Shown: piece after piece, positions 53,989 to 62,378 of the stretch
Position numbering within the stretch: position 1 is the stretch's first letter
How the letters are laid out: every line of letters begins with the position of its first letter
The notes under the pieces: model-generated
Databases searched by the model: none
Told to the model about the DNA's origin: nothing
Seen by the model: the letters and a program-made list of their open reading frames with translations, nothing else
Translations under genes and position numbers: made by a program
NCBI RefSeq assembly: GCF_013433315.1
Contig: NZ_WXVV01000005.1
Coordinates: 62,001 to 126,000 of the forward strand
Source of the DNA: Pseudomonas crudilactis
Lineage (GTDB): Bacteria; Pseudomonadota; Gammaproteobacteria; Pseudomonadales; Pseudomonadaceae
DNA: 64,000 bases
Direction of reading: 5' to 3'

Positions 53989-55326
53989 ATGACTTTCGCC
54001 ACCCTTGGCCTGATCGAACCCTTGCTGCGCTCCCTCGAGACGCTCGGCTACCAGACCCCGACGCCGGTTCAGGCGCAAGCCATTCCGGCCGTGCTGGCCG
54101 GTCGTGACCTGATGGCAGCGGCCCAGACCGGTACCGGCAAAACTGCCGGTTTCGCCTTGCCGCTGCTGCAGTTGCTGGCCATGGAAGGGCCGAAAGTCGC
54201 TGCCAACTCGGCGCGTGCGCTGATTCTGGTGCCGACCCGTGAGCTGGCCGAGCAGGTTCATGAGTCTGTGCGCCAGTACGCCGAAAACCTGCCGCTGCGC
54301 ACTTATGCGGTTTACGGCGGTGTCAGCATCAATCCGCAGATGATGAAGCTGCGCGGCGGCGTCGATGTGCTGGTCGCCACGCCCGGTCGCTTGATCGACC
54401 TGTTCCGCCAGAACGCGCTGAAACTCGATCAGTTGCAGACTCTGGTGCTGGATGAAGCCGATCGTATGCTCGACCTGGGCTTCTCCGAAGAACTGGCGAA
54501 CATTTACCGCATGCTGCCGAAAAAGCGCCAGACCCTGCTGTTTTCCGCAACCTTCTCCGATGACATCCGCCTGCTCGCCGGGCAGATGCTCAACGATCCG
54601 CTGACCGTCGAAGTCAGCCCGCGCAACGTCGCCGCCAATACGGTCAAGCAGTGGATCGTCACGGTAGACAAAAAGCGCAAGGCCGAACTGTTCGTGCACC
54701 TGATGCGCAAGAACAAGTGGAAGCAGGTGCTGGTGTTCGCCAAGACCCGCAACGGTGTTGATGCGCTGGTGGAAAAACTTCAGGGCCTGGGTGTGAATGC
54801 CGACGGTATCCACGGCGACAAGCCGCAGGCGACCCGTCAGCGCGCGTTGGATCGTTTCAAGCTCAGTGAAGTGCAGATTCTGGTGGCGACTGACGTTGCG
54901 GCGCGGGGTCTGGATATCGAAGACCTGCCGTTGGTGATCAACTTCGATCTGCCGATCGTGGCTGAGGATTACATTCACCGCATCGGGCGTACCGGCCGTG
55001 CGGGTGCAACCGGTGAGGCGATCTCGCTGGTCTGTGCGGATGAAGTGAACATGTTGTCGGCGATTGAAATGCTGACGCGGCAGACCTTGAAGCGTCAGAA
55101 CGAGCCGGACTTTGAACCTGAGCATCGTGTGCCGGACACCGATGCCAGTGGTCAGGTGATCAAGAAGCCGAAGAAACCGAAGAAGCCGAAAGCTTCGGGT
55201 GGTGGCGGCAAGCGCAATCTGGGCAAGTGGGTCGACAGTGGCGAGACGCAGGCGCCGGAGCCTTCGATCAAGCCTGTGCGTAAAGTGCCGGTGTTCAACA
55301 CTGGGCCGCGTAAGCGCAAGCCTTAA
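53989..55326 (+). CDS. rhlE: DEAD-box RNA helicase RhlE
   Basis: 445 residues from ATG 53989 (MTFATLGLIEPLLRSLETLG). All DEAD motifs are present: Q motif GYQTPTPVQAQAIP, AQTGTGKT, PTRELAEQV, VATPGRLID, DEAD (VLDEADRMLD), SAT in LLFSATFSDDI, ARGLDIEDLP and HRIGRTGRAG. The C-terminal 85 residues are Lys/Pro/Gly-rich (KKPKKPKKPKASGGGGKRNLGK), typical of RhlE, and bind RNA. It acts in ribosome assembly and cold adaptation. Confidence 0.95.
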   Translation: MTFATLGLIEPLLRSLETLGYQTPTPVQAQAIPAVLAGRDLMAAAQTGTGKTAGFALPLLQLLAMEGPKVAANSARALILVPTRELAEQVHESVRQYAENLPLRTYAVYGGVSINPQMMKLRGGVDVLVATPGRLIDLFRQNALKLDQLQTLVLDEADRMLDLGFSEELANIYRMLPKKRQTLLFSATFSDDIRLLAGQMLNDPLTVEVSPRNVAANTVKQWIVTVDKKRKAELFVHLMRKNKWKQVLVFAKTRNGVDALVEKLQGLGVNADGIHGDKPQATRQRALDRFKLSEVQILVATDVAARGLDIEDLPLVINFDLPIVAEDYIHRIGRTGRAGATGEAISLVCADEVNMLSAIEMLTRQTLKRQNEPDFEPEHRVPDTDASGQVIKKPKKPKKPKASGGGGKRNLGKWVDSGETQAPEPSIKPVRKVPVFNTGPRKRKP

Positions 55327-55335
55327 GTCAAAAGC

Positions 55336-55559
55336 CCCTCACCCTAACCCTCTCCCGGAGGGAGAGGGGACTGATTGGGGGATGTTTGCGAAGTACGCCG
55401 ACCTGATTCTTCTGTTGTGAATCCATAAGCGACAGGGCCTTCGCCAGACACTTCGGTTGGCTGGCCGAATCCATAATCGACTCGGTGTTTCAGGTCGATG
55501 TATGGCGTCAGACACCTCGGTCGGCCCCCTCTCCCTCTGGGAGAGGGCTGGGGTGAGGG
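55336..55559. mobile_element. MITE-like inverted-repeat element, copy 2 (224 bp)
   Basis: Terminal inverted repeats of about 40 bases (from 55336, and to 55559) and an interior homologous to the copy at 42034-42209. It is 48 bases longer because an extra block lies between two copies of GAATCCATAA (55419-55428 and 55467-55476), where copy 1 has a single GAATCCATAA. It sits between convergent rhlE and the flavoprotein gene, abutting the latter's stop, and may end both transcripts. No reading frame for a transposase. Confidence 0.82.
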
Positions 55560-55560
55560 T

Positions 55561-56808
55561 TCAGGCAGACGCCTCGGACTTGAGCCACTGCACAATACCC
55601 AACCCCGCCGCCCGCCCGCTGGCAAAGCACCCCGTCAGCAAATACCCGCCCGTTGGTGCTTCCCAATCAAGCATCTCCCCCGCGCAGAACACCCCCGGCA
55701 ACGCCTTGAGCATCAAGCGCTCATCCAGCGCCTCGAACGTCACGCCCCCGGCACTGCTGATCGCCTCGTCCAATGGCCGCGTTTTCACCAACGTCAGCGG
55801 TAATGCCTTGATCGCCCGTGCCAATAACGCCGGATCAGCGAAGGTCGCCGCATCAGTGAGTTCACGCAACAACGCCGCTTTAACCCCATCAATCCCGACC
55901 TGACTGTGCAGATGCTTGGCCATCGACCGCGAACCGCGTGGCTTGCTCAACGCCGCCTGCAATTTATCCACAGGGCGGCCGGGCAGCAGATCGATGTGAA
56001 TAACCGCCGCGCCATGCTGATTGATCGCCTCACGAATCGGCGCCGACAGCGCATAAATCAGACTGCCCTCAATCCCGGTCGCGGTGATCACGCATTCGCC
56101 CAAGCGCGGAATATCGTCATTCAAACCAATGGCGATATTTTTCAGCGGCGCGCCGGCGAATTTGCTGACCATCAATTCGCTCCAGGCCTGCACCTCGAAG
56201 CCGCAATTACTCGGCTGTAACGGCGCAAGTCCTACACCTTTTTGCTCCAGGGGCAGCATCCACGCGCCATCCGAACCGAGGCGCGCCCAACTGCCGCCGC
56301 CGAGGGCGAGCAGGGTGGCGTCGGGTTTGACGGTGATTTCACCTTCGGGGCTGTCGATGCGCAGCGCACCGTGTTCATCCCAACCGAGCCAGCGGTGGCG
56401 GGTGTGGATAACTACGCCGCTGTCACGCAGGCGCTTGAGCCAGGCGCGCAACAGTGGCGCAGCTTTCATGTCCGTAGGAAAAACCCGGCCGGAGCTACCG
56501 ACAAAGGTTTCGATCCCGAGATCGTGAATCCATTTACACAACGCTTCAGCATCGAAACCACGCAGCAGCAGGGCGATTTGCGGCGCGCGTTCGGCGTAGC
56601 GCGAGAGGAACGCCGGGTAGGCTTCGGAGTGGGTGATGTTCATGCCGCCGACACCGGCCAGCAGGAATTTACGCCCCACCGAGGGCATGCCGTCGTAGAG
56701 ATCGACGCGGATTCCGGCCTGGCTCAGCACTTCGGCAGCCATCAGGCCGGCGGGGCCACCGCCAATGAGGGCGACGTGAGCGGGGGAGGAGGCGGAAGTC
56801 TGGGTCAT
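55561..56808 (-). CDS. TIGR03862-type flavoprotein (BaiN/HI0933-like)
   Basis: 415 residues from ATG 56808 (MTQTSASSPAHVALIGGGPAGLMAAE). FAD-binding Rossmann motif GGGPAG at about 17-22 and the family feature SVGRKFLLAGVGGMNITHSE. Later marks: VFPTDMKAAPLLRAWLKRL, LLALGGGSWARLGSDG, AGGVTFEALDERLMLKALPGVFCAGEMLDWEAPTGGYLLTGCFASGRAAG, a second dinucleotide region. Called a NAD(P)/FAD-dependent oxidoreductase; the substrate is unknown. Followed by the MITE-like copy 2. Confidence 0.9.
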   Translation of the reverse strand: MTQTSASSPAHVALIGGGPAGLMAAEVLSQAGIRVDLYDGMPSVGRKFLLAGVGGMNITHSEAYPAFLSRYAERAPQIALLLRGFDAEALCKWIHDLGIETFVGSSGRVFPTDMKAAPLLRAWLKRLRDSGVVIHTRHRWLGWDEHGALRIDSPEGEITVKPDATLLALGGGSWARLGSDGAWMLPLEQKGVGLAPLQPSNCGFEVQAWSELMVSKFAGAPLKNIAIGLNDDIPRLGECVITATGIEGSLIYALSAPIREAINQHGAAVIHIDLLPGRPVDKLQAALSKPRGSRSMAKHLHSQVGIDGVKAALLRELTDAATFADPALLARAIKALPLTLVKTRPLDEAISSAGGVTFEALDERLMLKALPGVFCAGEMLDWEAPTGGYLLTGCFASGRAAGLGIVQWLKSEASA

Positions 56809-56863
56809 GGCGTGCGCTGCGGTATGGCGGGATAAGGCGCGCATTCTAACAGCGCAGATCTTT

Positions 56864-56952
56864 TGTAGGAGTGAGCCTGCTCGCGATTGCGGTGTGTCAG
56901 CCAGGTTAATGTTGAAGGTGCTGACGCTATCGCGAGCAGGCTCACTCCTACA
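56864..56952. repeat. Paired REP palindrome (TAGGAGTGAG type)
   Basis: 23-base inverted arms (56864-56886 and 56930-56952) separated by 43 bases, within the 279-base gap upstream of the flavoprotein gene. Confidence 0.92.
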
Positions 56953-57087
56953 GGATTTGTGTTGGCTCAGAATGTTGGTTGAAAAATGATCAGTGCGCTG
57001 TAGGCCATAAGCTGTATGGCCTGCAGTCCCTTTCACTCAGGTTATCCACAGGCCGTTCCACAGCGATTGTGGGTAACGCAGCACAGC

Positions 57088-58008
57088 TCAATGACAACCG
57101 TGTGACTGCCAGACCCGCTGTGCGCTGTGATGGAGGATGCCGTGGCGGCGGGCGAGGGCGTGGCGATCCTTGCTGTAGCCGCCGCCGATCACGCCCATCA
57201 CCGGAATATCGCGGCCCAGACAATGGCGCATCACGCTTTCATCACGAGCAGCGACGCCTGCGTCCGTCAGTTGCAGATAACCGAGGGCGTCGTCCTTGTG
57301 CACATCCACTCCGGCGTCGTACAGCACCAGATCCGGTTGATACAGCGGCAGCAGGTAATTGAGTGTGTCGTCGACCACTTTCAAATAATCAGCATCGCCC
57401 ATGCCTTTGGGCAGCGGAATGTCCCAGTCACTTTCCGCTTTTCGTGCAGGAAAATTCTTCTCGCAGTGCAGGGAAACGGTAACCGCCTCTGGCGTGTCAT
57501 GCAGGATCCGCGCGGTGCCGTCGCCCTGATGCACATCGCAATCGAAGATCAGCACGCGATTCACCCGGCCGCTTTGCAGCAGGTATTGGCTGATGATCGC
57601 CAGGTCATTGAAGATGCAGAACCCTGCCGGATAGTCGTAGTGTGCGTGGTGAGTGCCGCCGGCCAAGTGGCAGGCGAGGCCATGCTCGAGGGCTTTTTCC
57701 GCCGCCAGAATCGAACCACCGACCGCGCGCACCGTGCGCCGCGCCAAGGCTTCGTTCCACGGCAGGCCAAGACGCCGCTGGTCTTCGCGGGACAACTCGC
57801 CGCTCATGTAGCGTTCGATATACGCACGGTCATGGGCGAGGGCGAGGATGTCGTTGGGGCAGATCTCGGGTCGTAACAAATCGGCATCGCGGGTCAGACC
57901 GCTGTCGACGAGGTGATCGCGCAGCAGGCGAAACTTGTCCATCGGGAAGCGGTGATCCGCCGGAAACTCGGGGCTGTAGTCTTCGTGGTAGATCAGCGGC
58001 AATGGCAT
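57088..58008 (-). CDS. Histone deacetylase-family protein
   Basis: 306 residues, zinc-dependent deacetylase fold. Marks: LIYHEDYSPEFPADHRFPMDKF, ACHLAGGTHHAHYDYPAGFCIFNDLAI (catalytic His pair), VLIFDCDVHQGDGTARI (zinc Asp and His), LVLYDAGVDVHKDDALGYLQLTDAG and VMGVIGGGYSKD. Similar to class IV/bacterial AcuC-like amidohydrolases; likely substrates are acetylpolyamines or other N-acetyl compounds, but no evidence picks one. Divergent from the GNAT gene by 82 bases. Confidence 0.92.
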   Translation of the reverse strand: MPLPLIYHEDYSPEFPADHRFPMDKFRLLRDHLVDSGLTRDADLLRPEICPNDILALAHDRAYIERYMSGELSREDQRRLGLPWNEALARRTVRAVGGSILAAEKALEHGLACHLAGGTHHAHYDYPAGFCIFNDLAIISQYLLQSGRVNRVLIFDCDVHQGDGTARILHDTPEAVTVSLHCEKNFPARKAESDWDIPLPKGMGDADYLKVVDDTLNYLLPLYQPDLVLYDAGVDVHKDDALGYLQLTDAGVAARDESVMRHCLGRDIPVMGVIGGGYSKDRHALARRHGILHHSAQRVWQSHGCH

Positions 58009-58090
58009 GGCGGTTTCATGTAGGAACGTAGGAAAGAGTGAAGGATCCTACCAGCGATGTAGACTTGCGGCATGGAAACGGAGAGGCACG

Positions 58091-58660
58091 ATGGAGCCGA
58101 TACTGGAACTCGAAAGCGCGCGCTTGCTGATGCGTCAGTGGCAGGACGAGGATTTGCCGGCATTTGCCGCGATGTGCGCCGATCCTCAGGTGATGCGCTA
58201 TTTCCCGGCAGCGTTGAGCCGCCTCGAAAGCGCTTCGCTGATCGGCCGGATTCGCGGGCATTTTGCCGAGCACGGTTTTGGCCTCTGGGCGCTGGAGCGC
58301 AAGGACAGCGGTGAATTCATCGGTTTCACCGGGCTCGGCGTGGTCGGTTTCGATGCACCGTTCACGCCAGCGGTGGAAATTGGCTGGCGTCTGGCCAAGG
58401 AGCATTGGGGCCTCGGTTACGCCAGTGAAGCGGCGTGGACTGCTCTGCGCTGCGGCTTTGATCGGTTGGCGCTAAAGGAAATCGTCTCCTTCACCGCGCA
58501 ATCCAATCTGCCCTCGGAGAAAGTCATGCAGGCGATTGGCATGCATCACGCCCCGGAAGATGATTTCGATCACCCGAAGCTGGCCGTCGATCATCCGCTG
58601 CGCCGGCATGTGCTGTACCGCATCACCCGGGAACAATGGCTGCAAACCTTGCATGGATAA
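58091..58660 (+). CDS. GNAT N-acetyltransferase
   Basis: 189 residues from ATG 58091 with GGAGAGG upstream. RimJ/RimL-type GNAT: LESARLLMRQWQDEDLPAFAAMCADPQVMRYFP, FGLWALERKDSGEFIGFTGLG, and the acetyl-CoA motif EIGWRLAKEHWGLGYASEAAWTALRCGFDRLALKEIVSFTAQSNLPSEKVMQAIGM. Target amine not predictable. It is divergent from the deacetylase-like gene, an arrangement that invites the idea of an acetylation/deacetylation pair, but this is only inference. Confidence 0.88.
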   Translation: MEPILELESARLLMRQWQDEDLPAFAAMCADPQVMRYFPAALSRLESASLIGRIRGHFAEHGFGLWALERKDSGEFIGFTGLGVVGFDAPFTPAVEIGWRLAKEHWGLGYASEAAWTALRCGFDRLALKEIVSFTAQSNLPSEKVMQAIGMHHAPEDDFDHPKLAVDHPLRRHVLYRITREQWLQTLHG

Positions 58661-58771
58661 GCCGACACGGACGTTTACAATGGCCGCCATATCATTGGCC
58701 CGCGCCAGAATCTGAATCGGCCGCCGCAGCCAAGACTGCGCGGTATATAGCTTTGTGTGAGGAGAGTCTGA

Positions 58772-59641
58772 ATGAGCCAAGTGTTGGAAGATCTGGTCGA
58801 CCTGCTGACCCTGGAACCGATCGAAGAAAACCTGTTCCGTGGCCGTAGCCAGGACTTGGGTTTCCGTCAGTTGTTCGGTGGTCAGGTGCTCGGTCAGTCG
58901 CTGTCGGCGGCCAGTCAGACGGTTGAAGAGGCGCGCCATGTGCACTCGATGCACGGCTATTTCCTGCGCCCGGGCGATGCCAAGTTGCCGGTGGTCTATT
59001 CGGTTGATCGCGTGCGCGATGGCGGCAGTTTCAGCACCCGCCGCGTCACGGCGATCCAGAAGGGCCACCCGATTTTCACCTGCAGCGCTTCGTTTCAGTA
59101 CGACGAAGCAGGCTTCGAGCACCAGAGCCAGATGCCGGTCGTGGTCGGCCCGGAAAATCTGCCGTCGGAGCTGGAGTTGACCCAGCAACGCGCGCACCTG
59201 ATCCCGGAGCACATGCGCGAAAAACTGCTGTGCCCGAAACCGATCGAAGTGCGCCCGGTCACCGAAAAAGACCCGTACAACCCGCAGCCGGCCGATCCGG
59301 TCAAATACGTGTGGTTCCGCGCCGACGGCGCATTGGCCGACATCCCGGCGCTGCACAAATACCTGCTGGCCTACGCCTCGGACTTCGGCCTGCTGACCAC
59401 CTCGATGCTGCCCCACGGCAAATCGGTGTGGCAGAAAGACATGCAGGTCGCCAGCCTCGATCACGCGCTGTGGTTCCACAACGATCTGCGCGCCGATGAC
59501 TGGTTGCTCTACGCGATGGACAGCCCGTGGGCCGGCAATTCCCGTGGATTTTCCCGTGGCAGCGTGTACAACCGCGCCGGGCAACTGGTCGCGTCGGTGA
59601 CCCAGGAAGGCTTGATCCGTCATCGCAAGGATTGGGCATGA
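58772..59641 (+). CDS. tesB: Acyl-CoA thioesterase II
   Basis: Hydrolyses medium- and long-chain acyl-CoA. 289 residues from ATG 58772 with GAGGAGAG upstream. Double hot-dog fold marks: LEPIEENLFRGRSQDLGFRQLFGGQVLGQSLSAASQTV, MHGYFLRPGDAKLPVVYSVDRVRDGGSFSTRRVTAIQKG, and LDHALWFHNDLRADDWLLYAMDSPWAGNSRGFSRGSVYN with the catalytic Asp/Thr/Gln-type region. The TGA overlaps the ATG of the next gene (ATGA), so the two are coupled. Confidence 0.95.
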   Translation: MSQVLEDLVDLLTLEPIEENLFRGRSQDLGFRQLFGGQVLGQSLSAASQTVEEARHVHSMHGYFLRPGDAKLPVVYSVDRVRDGGSFSTRRVTAIQKGHPIFTCSASFQYDEAGFEHQSQMPVVVGPENLPSELELTQQRAHLIPEHMREKLLCPKPIEVRPVTEKDPYNPQPADPVKYVWFRADGALADIPALHKYLLAYASDFGLLTTSMLPHGKSVWQKDMQVASLDHALWFHNDLRADDWLLYAMDSPWAGNSRGFSRGSVYNRAGQLVASVTQEGLIRHRKDWA

Positions 59642-60231
59642 GCCTGAAAGAGGTCAAGCACTGGGTGTTCGACATGGACGGCACGCTGACCGTCGCCGTG
59701 CATGATTTTGCGGCGATTCGCGTGGCGCTGGCGATTCCGCCGGAGGACGACATCCTCACGCATCTCGCCGCGCTGCCTTCAGATGAGGCAGCAGCGAAAC
59801 ATGCCTGGCTGCTGGAACACGAAAGGGATCTGGCGCTGGGTTCGACCCCGGCCACCGGCGCGGTGGAACTGGTGCGTGATCTGCATGCGCGCGGTTATCG
59901 CCTCGGCATTCTGACCCGCAATGCGCGGGAACTGGCGCATGTAACGCTGGAGGCGATTGGTTTGGCTGACTGCTTTGCGGTGGAAGATGTGCTGGGCCGC
60001 GACGAAGCGCCGCCGAAGCCGCATCCGGGTGGCTTGCTGAAACTGGCAGAGGCTTGGGAAGTGCCGGCCAGCGCGATGGTGATGGTCGGTGATTACCGCT
60101 TTGATCTGGATTGCGGACGAGCGGCGGGGGCGCGCACGGTGTTGGTGAATCTGCCGGATAACCCGTGGCCGGAGCTGACCGATTGGCATGCGAAGGATTG
60201 TGTCGAGTTGCGGCGGATGCTTCTGGCCTGA
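59638..60231 (+). CDS. HAD-family phosphatase
   Basis: 197 residues from ATG 59638, overlapping tesB by 4 bases. HAD motifs: I VFDMDGTLTVA (nucleophile Asp), II GILTRNARELA, III KPHPGGLLKLAEAWEV, IV MVMVGDYRFDLDCGRAAGARTVLV. A helical cap (about 20-80) indicates subfamily IA. Probably a small-phosphomonoester phosphatase such as a phosphoglycolate or nucleotide phosphatase; substrate unknown. Coupling to tesB is common in Pseudomonas as far as I recall. Confidence 0.9.
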   Translation: MSLKEVKHWVFDMDGTLTVAVHDFAAIRVALAIPPEDDILTHLAALPSDEAAAKHAWLLEHERDLALGSTPATGAVELVRDLHARGYRLGILTRNARELAHVTLEAIGLADCFAVEDVLGRDEAPPKPHPGGLLKLAEAWEVPASAMVMVGDYRFDLDCGRAAGARTVLVNLPDNPWPELTDWHAKDCVELRRMLLA

Positions 60232-60257
60232 GATCTTTGGTGCCTGAGCTGGCCTCT

Positions 60258-60320
60258 TCGCGAGCAGGCTCACTCCTACAATTGGAATACATTCCCCTGT
60301 AGGAGTGAGCCTGCTCGCGA
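60258..60320. repeat. Paired REP palindrome (TAGGAGTGAG type)
   Basis: 23-base inverted arms (60258-60280 and 60298-60320) separated by 17 bases, between the HAD gene and the convergent hydrolase gene. Confidence 0.93.
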
Positions 60321-60346
60321 TGGCGTCAGATCAATCAGCACAAAAC

Positions 60347-61297
60347 TTATTCGAACAACACCTTCTGCCCCTCCGGCGAGGTCAGCATTCCATCGCCGTT
60401 GTGCCCAACCCCGGGCACTTCAACCAGCCGCTGATTCACCCCTTCCGGATGCCGGCGCAGCAAATAACCGAAGTACAACTTCCCACGCTCCAGGCGATAC
60501 TCACCCTGCGCTTCGGCTTCACAACCCTTGTCCAGCGCCGGATGCTTGGGGTCGATGTCCTGCTGCCCGAGCAGATAAATCACCTCGCGTTTGATGTAAC
60601 TGCTCTCAAGCTGCAACGGCGTTTGCCCACCGGCATAGACCGGCATGTCTGACAGACCGTACTTCCAGCGATTGAAGCCCGCGCACTTGGCGTGATCGAA
60701 CGCCACCGGCCTTTGTTCATTGAAATAGGCATAAGAAGACGGATTGGCCACGACATAGCGCAAGCGAATGCCGTTGGCCTTAAGCGCCGGTTGATCCTTG
60801 GCCAGCAGGGCATAACGCTGCACTACCTGGCCGCCACCGGAATGACCGAAGATCACGATCTGCTTCACGTCCGGGAACTGTTTACGATCGCTGATCCGCC
60901 CGACGATCTCATCGAGCGCGGCGTAGGAGCTCAATGGATTTGGCCCTGTGGATAAACCACCGCCCATCCACTCGTTGCCTTGCCAGCGCAGGACGGTTGC
61001 GGGCAACGAATAAAGGGCTACATCGCTTTCATTGAGAAACTGCGGGGCGATCACCAAGGTGTGCGCGCTTTGTCCCGCCAGTTCGGCCGCACTCTCGGCG
61101 CTTTTGCGATAGGTCTCGGCGTTGCGCAACCGGCCATGAATGACGATCAGCACGCGCTCGATTTTCTCCGGCGCAGGACCAATGCCTACCGCCATTTCCC
61201 CGGCCTTGAGTTGCAAACGACCGGGGCTGATCGCATCGACACCGGCGGCTTGCGCGGTGCTGCCAACAATCAGTAAAGCCAAAAGCCATTTATGCAT
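60347..61297 (-). CDS. Secreted alpha/beta-hydrolase-type protein
   Basis: 316 residues. Signal peptide MHKWLLALLIVGSTAQAAG. Hydrolase features: VLIVIHGRLRNAETY (oxyanion strand), QIVIFGHSGGGQVVQRYALL (nucleophile elbow GHSGG), IYLLGQQDIDPKH (acid) and a terminal VPGVGHNGDGM (catalytic His). Periplasmic or secreted esterase-like enzyme of unknown substrate. It directly follows the YpfJ-type gene (the two touch at 61297/61298). Confidence 0.85.
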   Translation of the reverse strand: MHKWLLALLIVGSTAQAAGVDAISPGRLQLKAGEMAVGIGPAPEKIERVLIVIHGRLRNAETYRKSAESAAELAGQSAHTLVIAPQFLNESDVALYSLPATVLRWQGNEWMGGGLSTGPNPLSSYAALDEIVGRISDRKQFPDVKQIVIFGHSGGGQVVQRYALLAKDQPALKANGIRLRYVVANPSSYAYFNEQRPVAFDHAKCAGFNRWKYGLSDMPVYAGGQTPLQLESSYIKREVIYLLGQQDIDPKHPALDKGCEAEAQGEYRLERGKLYFGYLLRRHPEGVNQRLVEVPGVGHNGDGMLTSPEGQKVLFE

Positions 61298-62185
61298 TTA
61301 CAGGTTTTTCGCCGCGAAGGTGTCGCACTGGCCGACCTGGCCCTGCGCGAATCCGGTTTTGAACCAGCGCACCCTTTGCGCCGACGTACCGTGGGTAAAC
61401 GAGTCCGGCACCACACGGCCCTGACCTTGTTGTTGCAAGCGATCATCACCGATGGCGTTGGCCGCATTCAAGGCTTCTTCGATGTCGCCCGGTTCCAGCC
61501 AGTTCAAGCGCTTCTGTGCGCTGTAGGCCCAGACGCCGGCGAGGCAGTCGGCCTGCAATTCCTGACGCACCAGCAAACCGCCGTCGCCTTCCATTTGCCG
61601 ACCTTGCTGGCGGGCTGTCTGAATTTTCGCCGAGACGCCAAGAAGCGTCTGCACATGGTGTCCGACTTCATGCGCGATCACGTAGGCCTGAGCGAAGTCG
61701 CCGGCGGCTTTGAAGCGTTGCGACATTTCCTGGAAGAACGCCATGTCCAGATAGACTTTCTGATCAGCCGGGCAGTAGAACGGGCCAGTGGCCGAGGTCG
61801 CCAGACCGCAGGCGGAATTCACTCGATTGCTGAACAGAACCAGGGTCGGATCTTTATATTGCCGGCCGGCCTGCTGGAAAATCGCGCCCCAGGTGTCCTC
61901 GGTATCGCCGAGGATCGAACGAACGAATTCGGCCTGTTCATCGTTGGCCGGCGGCGCTTGTCGGGTTTGCGAAGTGGGCGCCGATTGTTGACCGACTTGC
62001 CCGGTCAACTGCCCGAGGATCTGCAGTGGATCTTGCCCGGTGATCCAGCCGATGCCGACGATCAGCAGGATAGCCCCCAGGCTCAGGCCTTTGCCGCCAC
62101 CGAAGCGCATGCCGCCGCCACCGCCGGCATCATCACCACGGGCATCGACGACGTTGTCACTGCGTCGGCCTTTTTTCCATAGCAT
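61298..62185 (-). CDS. ypfJ: YpfJ-type neutral zinc metallopeptidase
   Basis: 295 residues from ATG 62185 (MLWKKGRRSDNVVDARG). One membrane segment near residues 35-52 (LSLGAILLIVGIGWITG), then the peptidase domain with YVIAHEVGHHVQ (HExxH zinc motif), an EFVRSILGDTEDTWGAIFQ strand, CGLATSATGPFYCPADQKVYLDMAFF with two Cys, and GGLLVRQELQADCLAGVWAYSAQ (third zinc ligand Glu region). Inner-membrane-anchored protease of unknown target. The next gene on its 3' side follows immediately. Confidence 0.92.
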   Translation of the reverse strand: MLWKKGRRSDNVVDARGDDAGGGGGMRFGGGKGLSLGAILLIVGIGWITGQDPLQILGQLTGQVGQQSAPTSQTRQAPPANDEQAEFVRSILGDTEDTWGAIFQQAGRQYKDPTLVLFSNRVNSACGLATSATGPFYCPADQKVYLDMAFFQEMSQRFKAAGDFAQAYVIAHEVGHHVQTLLGVSAKIQTARQQGRQMEGDGGLLVRQELQADCLAGVWAYSAQKRLNWLEPGDIEEALNAANAIGDDRLQQQGQGRVVPDSFTHGTSAQRVRWFKTGFAQGQVGQCDTFAAKNL

Positions 62186-62278
62186 GTGGGAATCCTCTGT
62201 GTGTATCGGGTGGTGATGAGTGTTGCTGTTGTGTGAGTGTGGCGCCAGTCCGGTCGTCCGTCTATTGGCACACACGCA

Positions 62279-62316
62279 AACAGGCCCGGCCTCGTGCTGA
62301 CGAGGTCGGGCCTGTT
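62279..62316 (-). terminator. Hairpin terminator after the aldo/keto reductase gene
   Basis: A 15-base-pair GC stem (62281-62295 with 62300-62314, one G-U pair) with a GCTG loop is extended by AA/TT to 17 pairs. On the minus strand the end reads CCTGTTTGCG, a short T-run, fitting a terminator for the aldo/keto reductase transcript. Confidence 0.7.
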
Positions 62317-62378
62317 ATTGACGGTCTGGCGCGCGGCAAATTCAATCCCGCGCAGGATTTCTATCGCTGGATCATCAA

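Noticed and set aside
57042..57077. TTATCCACA and TGTGGGTAA close together, resembling DnaA boxes
   Set aside because: Only one perfect box and one imperfect one; single TTATCCACA sequences also occur near 2289, 55968 and 63593. There is no cluster and no AT-rich unwinding region, and the neighbours are not origin genes.
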